Source: Trichobilharzia regenti
Taxonomy: Eukaryota; Platyhelminthes; Trematoda; Strigeidida; Schistosomatidae
Length of the DNA stretch: 64,000 nt
Direction: 5' to 3'
NCBI GenBank assembly: GCA_944472135.2
Contig: OX235270.1
Span: forward strand, 87,615,168 to 87,679,167
Position numbers and translations under genes: made by a program
Shown here: positions 25,600-37,632 of the stretch, piece by piece
How the letters are laid out: each line of letters starts with the position of its first letter
Position numbering within the stretch: position 1 is the stretch's first letter
Notes under the pieces: generated by a model
What the model was told of the DNA's origin: nothing
The model's input: the letters and a program-made list of their open reading frames with translations, nothing else
Database searches by the model: none

Positions 25600-25768
25600 C
25601 ACAGAAGCAGTAGTAATCTAACATTATGCCTGCAAAGGATGTTTGCATTTCATATGACCTCCTACATGTCACTCTCGGACTCAAGTGCAACATTTAGTCA
25701 CCCATTTGGGCCCCACCTGAGGGCCTGGCAGGTGAAATCTGTTTTCCTCCGGCTAGTAGAACCACTAG
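25600..25768 (-). mobile_element. Ancient RTE 3' fragment abutting the Penelope-like element
   Basis: Plus-strand words atatgacctcctacatgtcactctcggac and ccatttgggccccacctgag...ctggcaggtga parallel the RTE copy at 28175-28265 (cgatctcctccatgtcactcc ... ccatttggatcccactcgag ... ctggcgcgtga). Both order and spacing agree, although identity is low. Part of a longer open frame (25342-25851), which I regard as accidental. Confidence 0.45.
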
Positions 25769-25769
25769 A

Positions 25770-26600
25770 ACCAGTCACTCACTTCGAAATTCCTTCGATT
25801 TTTTCAGTTCCAATGAAACCTTCACAAAATATCTTTCTGGACGTTCAGTGAATAAGACATGATTCAGATGGAACACTGAAAAGATCCATCTACAGAAAGT
25901 CGATATGGAACGGACAGTTGCGTGACCCTATATCGAAAACGAAACCTGATCTATTCACTGAGCCACAGAATCCTCAGCATTCGCAGCCCCGATTCTACGG
26001 AAGATAACATTATGAAGAGAATCATTCTCGAGAATAGCTATTCAGAATGATTCATTACAGAATCTATGTGAACTAAACCACCGAAACCGCACACACCTTC
26101 TGTTTCCAAAACACTTCTCTACCTGAATCTACAATTCAGCTGAGACTCATCAGCGGAAATACTGAGAAACTGCCTGTTCCGCCTACTGAAGAAAACCTTC
26201 GCAGCTGAAATTCAACCTACCTTCTCTACGAAATCAGTGATTCACATGAAAGTGAAGGATAAACTACCACTATTGGCCCAATAGTGTGCACCTACAAATT
26301 TAACCTGCTCGTGTAGAGCTAGGTATGTCGGCCGTACCCAGTGTTTGTTATCCGAACGTATCAATGAACACTTAGGTCCATGGTTTCAAAAAGGAGACAA
26401 AATGTTCCCCCCTCAAATCTCTCTCGAACACCTGATGAAATCAGGACACCAAGCAAACCCACAAAGTAACTTCAAAGTTATCTACAGAATAGGTGCTAAA
26501 AGAGTACGAATCAAACTTCTTCAACCTGAACTCTGCATACAAAAGGAGTCTGTTCAGACAATCAATCTACAGTGGACCTAACTAACCTTAACGCCAAATA
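25770..26600 (+). mobile_element. 3' half of a Penelope-like element (RT C-terminus plus GIY-YIG domain), degenerate
   Basis: Translation gives FLDV (25831-25842), a stop, then DGTLKRSIYRKS and WNGQ (25870-25920). FLDV...LKRSIYRK..W.GQ is a characteristic C-terminal signature of Penelope-type reverse transcriptases. After a frameshifted stretch, the 3' part reads NLTCSCRARYVGRT (about 26295-26340) and LSERINEHL (26348-26374), then HLMKSGHQ and FKVIYR. This is the GIY-YIG endonuclease plan with a Cys-X-Cys motif and the YVG in place of YIG. At least three frame breaks and in-frame stops; inactive. It parallels the shorter fragment at 45647-46092. Confidence 0.75.
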
Positions 26601-26939
26601 CGTAATTTTTTGTCTTTTTTGCTTGTTTTTTCTTAATTGTACAATATTTTCTTCCCCACTCTTCATTAAATCTCTAGTGCTTAATACCACTGCTGTTAAA
26701 TTTACTTCGTTCAATTTTAATTTTAATTTGAGCTTTACTCAACCCCATCAAATGGATTACTTCACTCAGCCTGCTCATTTAGTCTTACTTCAGTTTCTAA
26801 CCAATAGACGAAATTTGTTATCCAGAATTTCAAATTCTAATGATGAATCTTTGGAAATATTCTTTTTGTTGATAAGACAATTAACTATATATGTATGATT
26901 GTATAGCTTGGGAACGATATCGCAGCAAAGAGTAACTCT
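26601..26939. other. AT-rich 3' flank of the Penelope-like element
   Basis: A 108-codon frame (26572-26898) overlaps this region but is low-complexity (F, N, S and T rich) and has no motif; probably the element's 3' untranslated part or flanking DNA. Confidence 0.35.
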
Positions 26940-27525
26940 TTGCTGAATGCCTTTTCTGAAGATTTATTAGTTGGGGTTTTCATGGTTGGTTAGTTTCCAG
27001 AGTTCCTGCGTGCTTATCCCTTCTGGTCATCCAGTCTTCAGTCTAGAGAAGAACCACTTGCTGATAAAAGTCTGCGGTAGGCCGCTGTAAACGCTTTTCT
27101 CAAATATAGAAGCACTGACTCAACACAAGTGATAGAAATTCAAATCTTTTCCTTATTGCTGGGTGCAGTAGATTTTCATACTGAGTTTACACTAATGAAT
27201 GTCTTTCTGTTTTTCTCAATTCTAACTGTGACACCTTCATCTGTGCCGATTGTACTTGAAACAATTCTACCCAGCACGTAAAGAAAAAGAGGTGATGACA
27301 CCTTTTGGATTTCTTCAGTTGGTGATTGATACTTATTATATTTGTTGTTGGTTAGCTATGTTCACTACTTCTGTCTTCTCAAAGTTCACTTGAAGTCCTT
27401 CCTGTCTTTGCTGCCACTTCTGCCATCTTTCTGGTTCTCGCCTGTGAATCTTCAGCTTTTAATGACTTCTGAAAAACGTCAGCTAGCTAGTCATCTAGGC
27501 GAAGCTTGAGGTGAATTAGACGAAA
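26940..27525 (-). mobile_element. Ancient RTE-clade LINE fragment
   Basis: Plus-strand words follow the family order: ctgataaaagtctgc, cttctgtcttctcaaagttcacttgaagtcc (27368-27398, equivalent to the 'TGLHVNIDKTEVMK' part in the 13.9 kb copy) and cgcctgtgaatcttcagc (27439-27456). Strongly diverged and interrupted. It is separate from the better preserved copy starting at 28045. Confidence 0.6.
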
Positions 27526-28044
27526 CCAAGTTGTATGTAGATGACACTCACATGCGAACTAATCATAATTTACAAAGATGTTTGTACTATATTTAGAAGT
27601 TATCCCCCTACCCTTTTCCAGTTACCTTTGCATCAATACACAGTAAACCTTTTGCAAAAGGTGAATAAGTGTTGATTTAAATGAATATGGTGTATGTACA
27701 TTAGAAGCTTACTTAATTCACCTGAAGTTTAAAAACAGATAAACTGAATTAAACATTTTCTTCCACATATAACTGATTTTATCCTTCTTCCTTTTGTATT
27801 AGCAGTGTACTTTTGGACTGTAGAAACTTTGGTATGGGAGGGAATTATTTAACTGATTTTTCTTCAGTTTTTAATCAAAAAGCACAACTTTCAAAATTAG
27901 GGATTTGTCTAACTTTGCTTAGGCTCGAAGAAGAATTGAACAAAAAACTCTAGAAGAGAACTAAATTTTATTATATGTGTAAAACTTGATAAGTGTAGTA
28001 TGAAGTTCCATGTTAATTTTCTACTGGGTATATTTCAAACAGTG

Positions 28045-31000
28045 AAAGTATTATGTATCGTTATTCTCTTGAGTTTTGAGTGGAACATAAGGATTCAACA
28101 ACACATCCTCACTTTGTCCTACCTTCTGCTGTCCTCTTCAGCTCGCACCACGAGTGCCCACAATCTCTCATCTCTTCCTCACACGATCTCCTCCATGTCA
28201 CTCCAGGATGACCAACTCATCCCTTCCCATTTGGATCCCACTCGAGTCATAGTCTGGCGCGTGATGTCATTCAGCAGTTTCCTCAATGTATCCCTGATCC
28301 ATTTGCATTTTCTCCTAATTATTTGTTGAGCGATCGGCTCCTGTTTGGTTTGTTCCCAGCCAAAATTTCTCGTAACTTATTCTTTCTGGCCATACGATCT
28401 TCCCTATGGAGCCAGTGAAGTAGACAGCTGCTGATGAAAATCTGCAACCTGTTGGAAGTCCTTTTGTTATACTCAGTATAAGTTTCTGACCCATATAGAA
28501 GGACTCACAGAGTGACTTCGAGTTTGTGCTGAAAATCCGAATCTAGCTCCTAATGCTGATTGAAGAAGATTTCCAAACAACTTTTAGGTTGATGAATGCG
28601 TATCTTACCTTCCCGATTCTGACTGGCTGGCTTTGACATCTTCATCCGTGCCTTGTGCCTGAAGTTGAAACGCGGCTTCCTGGATAAGCAAAGCAGGTCA
28701 CCTCTGTTAAATCTCTCCAGATGAAAGTAATTGGTGTTAGCTGTTGTTGTTGTGGTCCGTTGGTCATCTTCATCACCCCAGTCCTTTCTATGTTTACATG
28801 GAGTCCTGTCTTCCCTGCTTCTTCTACCAGTTTGTTGGTTTCCGCCTGTAGGTCTTCTAGTTTGTGTGACAATAGATATATATCACCCACACGCGAAATC
28901 CAGATCTTCTAGACTCTTCTTATTGATAGTCTAGCTTATTCCTCTCTCCTTGCCTCCTGTGCACAGTCTGGCGCATAATCCAGTCCATCACAGTTAAGAA
29001 CATCATAGGTGATAATAGGCAGCCAACCCTGTCTTATCCCTGTATTTACTTTGAGTGCCTCATCAAGTTTTCCGTTGTGGATCACCTGACATGTGATATC
29101 GTCATATAGCCAGATGTTAAGTGAGGTTTATAAAGACTTGAGGCACGCCGTAGTATTGAAGTACTTTCCAAATTACTTCGCAGTCGACACTGTATATCAA
29201 AGGCCTTTGAGAAGTCGATGAAGTTAAGGTACAGGTTGGACTGCAATTCTGTGCTTTATTCTGTGATAATGACGCGTAGAGTTGCAATTTGATAAGCACA
29301 TGATTTGTCTATACTGAATCCCGCCAGCTTGTTCCGGTCTGGTTGAGTCCTGCACACAGTGCATCTTTTATTCTCTCCAGGACATTGGCGTGGAGAAGAG
29401 CATTATTCCACGACAGTCCTCTCATAGGCCTAACTAGGTCACCTTTCTTTGGCAGCTTAACATGTTAGCCAGCCTTTTTCCCAATCGGTAGGTAACACTG
29501 CTCACTTCCAAAGCTTCTGCAGTAATGGCGTGAGAACATCTGTCACAATCTCTCGGTATGCTTTCAGTGCTTCATGGTGGTGGTGGGGATATTCTGTCTA
29601 GCCCTCCTGAATTCCTAGTTGGGTTTCAGTAGCTTGCTCACACCCAGGATTTCTGATCTAGTTGTAGGATTGATGTCCAGTGGCAGGCAGTTCTGTGTTT
29701 CGTTGTTGTTGGTGGTGGTAGTATTTCTGGAAGATTTGCAAGTGATGATCAATTTAGGTATCTGTTAAAGTGATCTGCCCACTGTTTGGTTTCCTTCTGC
29801 GCCTTGATAATCAGCTTCCCTTCGACATCTGTTATTGGTTTCATCATCTGAGTTGATCACTTCCTGCATACAGACCTGGTCATCTCACATGATGTCCTGA
29901 GGTGTCTTCTACCTGAGGCCCACCTGTTCCACTTCACTTGCCAGTCAGTGTATCGTAAAATTGTCCTTTGTCACACCTAGCACTCTTCTTCACATCTTTC
30001 TTGATTCAGTGCATTGTACACTGCTGTGAACTCAGCTTCTCTTTCTGTTGCCCACCTTTGCATTCAGTCATCTCTTTCACCACCCTTCTCTCTTCTCCTC
30101 TCCACACCTCTCCTCTATTAGCTTCCAGGTAGACGTCAGTTGGGAGCCCCTCCTTTGCCCTTTGTACACGTTTCCTTGAACATAACCTTGAGAGAGTTAG
30201 TTCCAATGTTCTTGACCACCGGTTTCCTCAGTGTTGCCACGTAGTGTCTCTGAAATGATCTGTAGTGAAGGTATCACTTGTAGTTTAGTCCTTCAGTTTC
30301 TGAAGGACTCCAGCTTGACTTTGAAGGTTGCTTGAACTAGATGATGGTCTGAGCCCGCTCACATCTGCTCTCCTTCACGTATTTGTGTCCAGCAGGCTAG
30401 CTGTGTTTTCACTTCCTTGATCAGCATTAAAATGAAGTTTATCTGGTTTGTGGTGTGTCCATCAAGCGAAATCCATATCGCTTGTCTTGTATACATCGTT
30501 GTGCTTGTACACTCTACCTCCAATCATCAAACCACTGAAAGAGCAGTCTGCGAATAGTTCTCCGTTCTCATTCGTTTCGCCAGGTGAGGGCCTCTTGACC
30601 CATGATGAGTTCCCTTTCTGTATTATCTGCTCCCAGTTTGGCATTCGTATCGCCAATAAGTATTTTGATGTCGCCATTCGAGATGTTGTCCATCATTGTT
30701 TGCAGTTGTCTATAAAATCTTCCTTCCTCCTTAATTCCGCGTTGTTTGTGAAATTGTGCATAGCATTGGATAATTGTAACCTTTCTTCCTTCACTTTGAG
30801 TTGAGTCTTGGTGTCATGATTTTGGATAATATTGGTTCTCACTGTATAAGAGCTTTTGCTGCCGCTGGCGACGTCATGACAGCCACTCAATGCCTCAATG
30901 TTCCCGTGGCTGTAGTCTGTATGGGCTGACCGGAGTAGATTACTGACTTTCCAGTTGACAGTTTGGGTAATACACATCCGTTCCATCTTCTTTCGCAGAC

Positions 31001-31110
31001 ACCCAGCCAAATCTCATTTCGTTTGCTACTTGGGCAGCCCTCTCAGTCTCGTATATTGTACGGACATTCCACGTCCCCATTCTTATTCTTGATTTCATCA
31101 AGATCTTACA
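28045..31110 (-). mobile_element. Decayed, nearly full-length RTE-clade LINE
   Basis: Running right to left, the start MKSRIRMGTWNVRT (near 31100-31060) matches the endonuclease N-terminus of the 16.3 kb copy. Next come fragments of the endonuclease (NGELFADCSFSGLMIGG, 30590-30540), the RT (CEVIWKVLQYYGVPQVFINL, near 29180-29120), the catalytic-box neighbourhood and TGLHVNIERTGVMKM (28830-28780), and finally the C-terminal region ending near 28050 (plus-strand gttttgagtggaacataagg). Every frame is broken by many stops and indels, and the 3' simple-repeat tail has decayed. Older than the 13-16.5 kb copy but in the same orientation. Confidence 0.85.
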
Positions 31111-31152
31111 TCTAGGGATTAGTCCTGTAGAAGTATTATGTAATGAACTATA

Positions 31153-31240
31153 TTTCGAACACATTTTATTGTTCATAATCAATTTTCGAAGTTGTCTGCT
31201 TATAAGTGATGTGATTATGAACAATAAATTGTGTTCGAAA
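31153..31240. repeat. Short hairpin repeat (29-bp arms)
   Basis: Arms 31153-31181 (tttcgaacacattttattg...) and 31212-31240 (...caataaattgtgttcgaaa) are reverse complements with one mismatch and a 30-base loop. The left-arm pattern ttcga-ca...cataatca recurs at 6648-6678 and 8403-8438. It lies just upstream of the decayed RTE copy, about 40 bases from its presumed 5' end. Confidence 0.7.
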
Positions 31241-31642
31241 CTTTACCCAGCAAATAACGTGGTTTTACGGTGTGATATTTCCAGTGAACAAATAAATAAG
31301 GAACTGAGTTTTGTTTAACTTCGTCTGATATTTTATTTTTTTTACTAGTCTAACAGTGATGGCCTGGATAGAGTCTTAAGTGTGGAAATCCATCTATATA
31401 TGTTTTCATGATTCCACTAGTAATAAAACCTAATTGGAAATAATTCTTTACTATTTTGTCAGTTAAAATTCACACTGAATTCTGTGAAGTAAATTTATGA
31501 CTCAGAATTGTCTTAAATATTTCGGTATACAACAAGCAACATGCTGTATGTTGAGTTTTAAAGTGATTAGTGAATTTAGTGTTATACATTTTCATTCTGT
31601 TTTTACCAATTTATGAATCCTGTCTTATGTGGCAGGAGATTA
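31241..31642. other. Non-coding stretch, nothing recognised
   Basis: AT-rich sequence between the hairpin and the next RTE fragment. Confidence 0.4.
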
Positions 31643-32194
31643 TTATTATTTTTATATCCTTTAATTCCTAGAGGAACATAGGGCTGCAAGTCTCCATTGC
31701 CTTCTGTTTTCTGACAACTTTTTCACCCCGCTCCAAGTCTGCCCACACATGCTTTCATCTCCTCTTCACACGACCTCCTCCAAGTCACCCTTGCACTGAC
31801 AACCAACTCGACGCTTCCCTTTCGGATTCCACTCGAGCGATGGCTTGTCTAGTGATGTCACTTGATGGTTTCCTCAGCGTATGACCAATCCATTCCCACT
31901 TCCTCCTGCCTATTTGTTTCACAATCGGTTCCTGGTTGGTTCGCTCATTGCCAGAGATCCCACTCTGTCGCTGATCTTTTCTGGCCGGCCATCTGATCTT
32001 GAGTGGTATTGAGCGAAGACAACTGTTGATGAAGGTCTGAAGATTGTTGGAGATGCTCTTTATGACGTGCTGGCCAAGTCTCTGATCCGTATGTTAAGTA
32101 GCACTGACTTCACATTGGGGTTGAAAATCCGGATCTCATTTTCATTTTCGTGTTGAGTGCTGTTGACTTCCACACAGACTTAAGAGTAATGAAA
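31643..32194 (-). mobile_element. 3' fragment (~550 bp) of an RTE-clade LINE, high-identity subfamily
   Basis: Reverse complement of the sequence seen at 12340-12920 and 56120-56690: the shared words include gatctctggcaatgagcgaacc, cattcccacttcctcctgcc (minus of the RKWGWIGH region) and the 3' end with cctttaattcctagaggaacatagggct (31658-31685) and an (ATT)n tail (31640-31650). The 5' break is at about 32194, inside the KARQAFIT-coding segment, roughly 50 bases further 3' than in the other two copies. Confidence 0.85.
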
Positions 32195-34205
32195 GCAAGA
32201 GAAACTGGGTTTAATATTTATTCCTTTTTTAACAATCCTAATGAAGAAATTTATAAAGCTTTAACAAGGTCATGTGTTTGTTGGTGAATTATATTATTAT
32301 TCTCTTACACTTCTTCAATCCTGTTTTCACTGAAACCAACAACACTATCAACTTACAGACCAAAGAGTTTAGTTAATTGAGATGCACTAAACAGTTTTCA
32401 AAAATGTTCTCGATGTCGAGGGTTGATGCTGATTCAGCTGAATCAATTGCACTTTCACCCGTTCTCTACATAAAAATCTATTTAGTTTTAAGACAGTTTT
32501 CGTCACAAACTGACACTGGTTAAAAATCAGTGGGTACTGAACATTTTTACGTCCTAGATCAAAGTATTTCAACAGACTTGATTAATATTCAATGAAGTAT
32601 GGTTTACGAAACTGATCAAAAGTGCTTATGAACGTAAATATGTACGCATTGGTGAAATCATTTGAAGAAATCTTATGTAGATGATAGTGATCAGAGTAAA
32701 CAACGATATGAGGTAGCCTAGTAGCCTAGTTACAGTGAAGTGTCAAAGTACGTTATAGCGAAATGCTTGAAACGGAAGGACTTTTGGGTAAATTGGGTAA
32801 AATCAGCATATAGTGGAACATTTTATAAACGCAACACTTATCACTTGCCTTTTCTCACACTGTCATTGCCTTCGCATGAATGTGAAGACAAAAATTGGGT
32901 GTAGTTCAAGCTGTCTTTCATTCAGTCAAAAAGTAATTGACCTAGAAACTGAATTTAACAAATTTCAACATTGAAATATAGGTCAAAAAATGTCATCAGT
33001 TGTAAAACTACATAGTCGTTTACTTCACTTCATTAATCAACTTAATTAGTATTGATTAGGACAAGAACCATAGTATTTGTTACCGAAATTCAGTCGAGCG
33101 TTAAATAACAATCAATTAAAGTTATCGTGAAGCCTTCTATAAGTATCTTAGGTCTTCATACTTCTTTAATAATATCTGCTTATTTTCAGACTTTCTGAAG
33201 TTACTTTGTCGTATTTTGCAGACTACAGGAGAATAGATCACTCAAGTAATAAACACTATGAGAAAATCCTGATGTTTGTAGGCTCAACAATGGGCACCTT
33301 CATTTGTTTAGCTTTCGTTAGCTCCGGACATCTGCACTTTTTAATTATAACTACGAGAAGTCAGATTATAAGAACTTGACTTAGTTTAAGTGAAGCACTC
33401 GTTTTACAAGAGATTCAGGTGGGCTGAAGAATACCTTACTCTTGGCTTTTATCACTACTGATACTTGAATTCTGCGAAACAAACTTCGACCTATTTCAAC
33501 ACAAAACGTATACTCATTTCAGTTACACTTTTCATGAAAAGCATAGCGTGATATTCTCCTTATGTAGAGTGTTCAACTAAAAATAGTAATAAAGACAACT
33601 ATTACGCGATAAATTTTGATGAGAATTTCCTAGTGCATGTAAACATATTCTGTGGGATAAATGTACTATTATTTTATCATTATTATTGTGAAAACGTTTC
33701 AAGAGAGTGAAAAGTTTGATTTGGAAGCGCTTTTCTAAATACTCGAATTACGTTATACCTTTCAGATCCATTTTAATACTCTTTTTCACTGTAAATTCTT
33801 ACCTGATTAAGACTTCAGGTATTTGGTGATTATTTTTCGTGAACAACAAACATCTTCATTATTTAACCACGATATAGATGAATTTTAAAATATCCTTAGC
33901 AGTCTAAACTCAAATGGATGCAGTTTATGAATAAATTTCATTTCACATCATCTACAAATATTCTTAATAGTTGAATACCCCAACCAGTTAACGGTTTATA
34001 CATATACGATGTTGTAGTTATAACTACTCATCTTGCAAACATATCTCGACTTTTCGAATTGGTATTTGCATTGCGAAACCACTGTCGAACAGTGCTATGC
34101 TGAATTCTAATTGTAGGAATAGTTCCAATGCAGTTTATCGGTGTGGTAGTCGTGAAAGTCAGATAAAAAACGTTTTAATTCTTTTAAAATGAATTTAATG
34201 AATTG
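32195..34205. other. Non-coding stretch, nothing recognised
   Basis: About 2 kb of AT-rich sequence with no frame or repeat I can assign. Confidence 0.4.
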
Positions 34206-34463
34206 CTTTTTACTGGACGCTAATTGCTGCCAAGTGTCTAGTTCTTTGTTTACTGAAGATTGAATTCTATAAGTCAAGTCTGCAATGTGGCCACCATGCT
34301 AGGTGGCTAACCATCTAATAACAACAATCCTGAGTGTACCGTGATGGTGAGACATCCAGCCACACACCTAGCATGATGGCCACATTACAAACTTGAATGA
34401 TAGAATTCAGTCTGCAGTAAAGAAAGGACTAGACACACTACACTAGTTGGCATCCAATCAAAA
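34206..34463. repeat. Imperfect ~105-bp inverted repeat
   Basis: The left arm (about 34206-34310) and right arm (about 34359-34463) are reverse complements with scattered mismatches and small indels. Matching words are gtgtctagttctttgtttactg against cagtaaagaaaggactagacac, and aatgtggccaccatgctaggt against acctagcatgatggccacatt. The loop contains taataacaacaatcctgagt (34316-34335), which recurs at 34668-34684. Two SINE-like units in opposite orientation, or a foldback element. Confidence 0.7.
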
Positions 34464-34494
34464 GTATCTAGTACAGTCCTACAAGAGATCAATC

Positions 34495-34700
34495 GTGAGC
34501 CCGGATAGCTTAGTAGTAATGGCTCTGACTGCAGCACTGGGTGACGCGTGTTTGAAGCTCAGAAGGGATATGAGTTCCTTGAAGATTGCAGATGCGCCTT
34601 GCTGAAGAGTGCCAACAAGCACGAAACTTAGGTCCAAGGCTTCCTGTCGATTGCTTCCAAGCGTCTAATATTAACAATCCTGAGTATATGAATTGCATTT
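34495..34700 (+). mobile_element. tRNA-derived SINE
   Basis: Starts with a tRNA-like head, gagcccggatagcttagtagtaatggctctgac (A-box-like near 34510), and a B-box-like gtgtttgaagctc (34549-34561). A tRNA-unrelated body follows, ending in aacaatcctgagtatatgaattg. The same tail word sits in the loop of the neighbouring inverted repeat, so the three pieces belong to one family. A different SINE family from those at 38.9 and 51.9 kb. Confidence 0.6.
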
Positions 34701-35111
34701 TTTGATTAACCTTAACTTTCATTAATTAGATAATACGTGGGTACAGACGCATTCATTGATTAAAGGAAGAAGACTGGCCAAGAATACTAACTTTATTATC
34801 ATTATAAACTTATTTTAGACAAAAATTATTAACAGCAAATACGTATATGTGTATGCATTCTTAAAAAAAATCTTACATGTTTTTTTTAAATAATATGTGT
34901 AAGGTGTATTAATGTGAGTGTTTGTCAAGAGATTGTCAGTCAGTCAGTTTTAATGGTCAATCGTAATTTCATTTCCTCATGTCATTGTCTATTGTAACTG
35001 GCACGTCACCATGCACATATCAATCAAACTATATTGCTAACTTGTTTTTAAAAGGCTAATAGTGGAAATGCATATTATGTTTCATTTGACCAATGTTTTG
35101 ATATACTAATT

Positions 35112-35138
35112 AATATATATATATATATATATATATAT
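35112..35138. repeat. (TA)n microsatellite
   Basis: About 13 TA units. Confidence 0.85.
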
Positions 35139-35622
35139 GTAAGCATAGATGTTGTATTTACGAAGAGAATGGAAACAATGAAAGAGAACTGTTTATTATT
35201 AATGCTTGCGGTATAATTATCCTCTGTTGTTCTGAAGAACTCTTTGGTTTACGAGACCATTGGGAATCGATAAGAAGAGAAACCTACAGAGAAGATGGTT
35301 GTTTTTGGAAAAAATCTTGACGAGGGAAATTAAGCTGACCAGTTACTCTTCTTCTTATCAATATTCTTTTTAAATACAGATGAACTGCTTATAGAAAAAG
35401 CTTTATACACAAAAATGAACACTTTGTTAGTATATTTATTTGTGTAGATGGCATCTTCGTATAGGTCTGCTGATTAGTATGAAAATGCACCACGCATACA
35501 GGAGCTTGTTTAGACAGGGTTCATTTCATTATTTTTCCCCGAAGTTTGATAATTGTTAATAATGCAGTGATTTGGAATTGCATGTGAAGGTAGGATTTTT
35601 GATTCTTCACAGGAAGCTATTA

Positions 35623-35649
35623 CATATATATATATATATATATATATAT
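35623..35649. repeat. (TA)n microsatellite
   Basis: About 13 TA units. Confidence 0.85.
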
Positions 35650-37052
35650 TCATATTGCTGCACTTAAGGGAAATATAAATGATTTAAATGATTATGAAAA
35701 CAGAATCAGAATACACGAAACTGTTGGCTCACAGTGTTGAAAATAACTACAACAACAAAAGAAAAGAAAGAGGAATGAGTTAATTTCATTAATCGAATAA
35801 ATCTACTCTCTTTGCTTTATAACTGTGTTTGTGATGGTGTTTGTTCCGCTTTTAATAGGTAAATGATCAAATGCACGTACACACACATACACACAAAGAA
35901 AAACAAAAAAAGCACATAATCAGTCCAGTAGGCATTATGAGTGATCAATGCATAAATATGTTTACTCAAATTATTTACTACTAGAAATTCAGTTAAAAAT
36001 AATAATTGCATTACATTGATTATAAATAATCAAATGAAGAAGGTTCCTATATATGTATAATAAAAAGAATTTAGTGCTTTTCTCAGTCACTTACTGCTAT
36101 TGGTGAAAATGAGAGCACCTATACCTTTGTATGTGGTGTACGTGAATCATTGTGAATCACAAATTGTTTCAAATTATTTTGTGAAGTCAAATCAAGGTTA
36201 GTACAATAACAATTTTGTTGAGACTAGTGTATGCACTACAAAATATACAAGAGACGAAAAGAAAAAAATGTATGCGAAGAAGAGAAAATGTAACAGAGAA
36301 CAGAAATGAAATCCAAAAGACAGAAGAATGTTGTCTGGTATTTTGTTCAAACAATTGTAAAAATCAACTAATCCGATTGAAACTCATGCATTGAAGTCAT
36401 CAAACAAACAAATAACCAGCAGACTTCTACGCATAATCTACACATTTAAGAAGTGTTATGCCGTAAGAAGAAGTCAGCATGTAAATTACTGCATCACACA
36501 AAGTAATTAGCAAATAATTTATCAAACAAATCCTTTGCTGAATGTGTAGATATGTTACAGGTGAGAGGTGCAAATAGTCTAGTTTCTTTCAGTAATATGT
36601 CAACACAGCCATTTTCTTTATATTCATTTATTTGACTAAATTATTTCCTTTTGAAGTAAAAACGGTTGAATAAATAAGGAAACAAATTTATAAAATCACA
36701 CCCTATCTTATATCAGGTTTATTTATATCTACAAATATATATATATATGTATATGAGTAGACACATAGGTATATATATAAGAATTCAACATGGAAATGCA
36801 CGAGTTTGATGACTCGATTTGAAAACATGTAAATATATATTTCTTGATCAACTGATAAATGGTTTAAAAATGCTCCAAGTATATAATATATATATGCATA
36901 TAAACATATATATATATAAAGTGACAAATGCCAGTGTGCATATAAATTTTGAAGGATATTGTGAGTAGCTAAGGGTAAACGTGAGAAAACTAACCGATGC
37001 ACTCAAACAATACTGTCATCATTATTGCTTGAACTGTGGTTAGCTGTATTGT

Positions 37053-37632
37053 TTATGTTTGCTGGGGTAAAACAGAGGTTGGTGGTGTATTAATTGTTGC
37101 ATTCTGTGCAGAAGGTGCAGACGGTGAGTGATTTTTGTTTGGATATCTTACAGGTGCTGTAGCACCTACTATCAAATCGTTTGCATCACCAATATAACTT
37201 GAACCATTATTGTTGTTGTTATTGATCATGTAGTCTCCAGGAGCGCTACTGAACGCATCAAGGTATTTCTGATCTTCCATTGTCTCGTGTAGACGTTTGT
37301 GTCGATATATATGCCACAGTTCACAAGTTAAGTCACCAGCCATTAAATCTCCAACATTAATTGATATCAAACGAATGAGAAAAACACCGTCGGCCCGTAA
37401 ATAATTTTCAACAAACTTGCTTGTCGCTGCTTTATCTGTGTCTCTCATGACAGACATAATTTTCAAATACTTCCTTATAAATTTAATGCGACACTTCGAT
37501 GATCCCATACGATAAAACCAGATAATAAAGCTGCCCAACGTGACAACACCAACCATACAGTGCCAGAACCACAGAAAGATATAAATTTTCTCCAGAAACA
37601 TATTCAGGGGAAGTACGCACTGTAGTGTGTAT
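37053..37632 (-). CDS. Innexin, terminal coding exon
   Basis: Innexins form invertebrate gap-junction channels in the plasma membrane. This exon starts after a clear acceptor (tttctttcag) and completes a codon split 2+1 with the exon at 57137-58394, giving ...NHK/YTLQCVLPLNMF. The join restores the second extracellular loop with its paired cysteines (TFCDF in the upstream exon, LQCVLP here). It then encodes the fourth membrane helix (IYIFLWFWHCMVGVVTLGSF) and the cytoplasmic tail. The tail begins with the family-typical 'YLRADGVFLIRLISINVGDL' segment and ends in a low-complexity portion with an asparagine run (from GTT/ATT codons at 37202-37224) and Pro/Ser-rich sequence before the stop. Length: 1 base plus 192 codons and stop. 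Gene identity is firm; the family member is not assigned. Confidence 0.93.

Larger units (their letters stand above)
34701..37052. other. AT-rich 3' flank of the innexin gene with microsatellites
   Basis: Contains the TA runs listed separately and several shorter TA/ATGTAT tracts (36735-36950). Downstream of the innexin stop codon (reading leftward), a candidate polyadenylation hexamer AATAAA occurs on the minus strand at 36718-36723, about 330 bases after the stop. Other AATAAA-like words exist in this AT-rich DNA, so the transcript end is not fixed. Short frames over the TA tracts are low complexity. Confidence 0.4.

Noticed and set aside
25342..25851. 169-codon open frame
   Set aside because: Composed of unrelated pieces: AT-rich flank, an old RTE fragment read backwards and the beginning of the Penelope-like fragment (FLDV). 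Not a gene.
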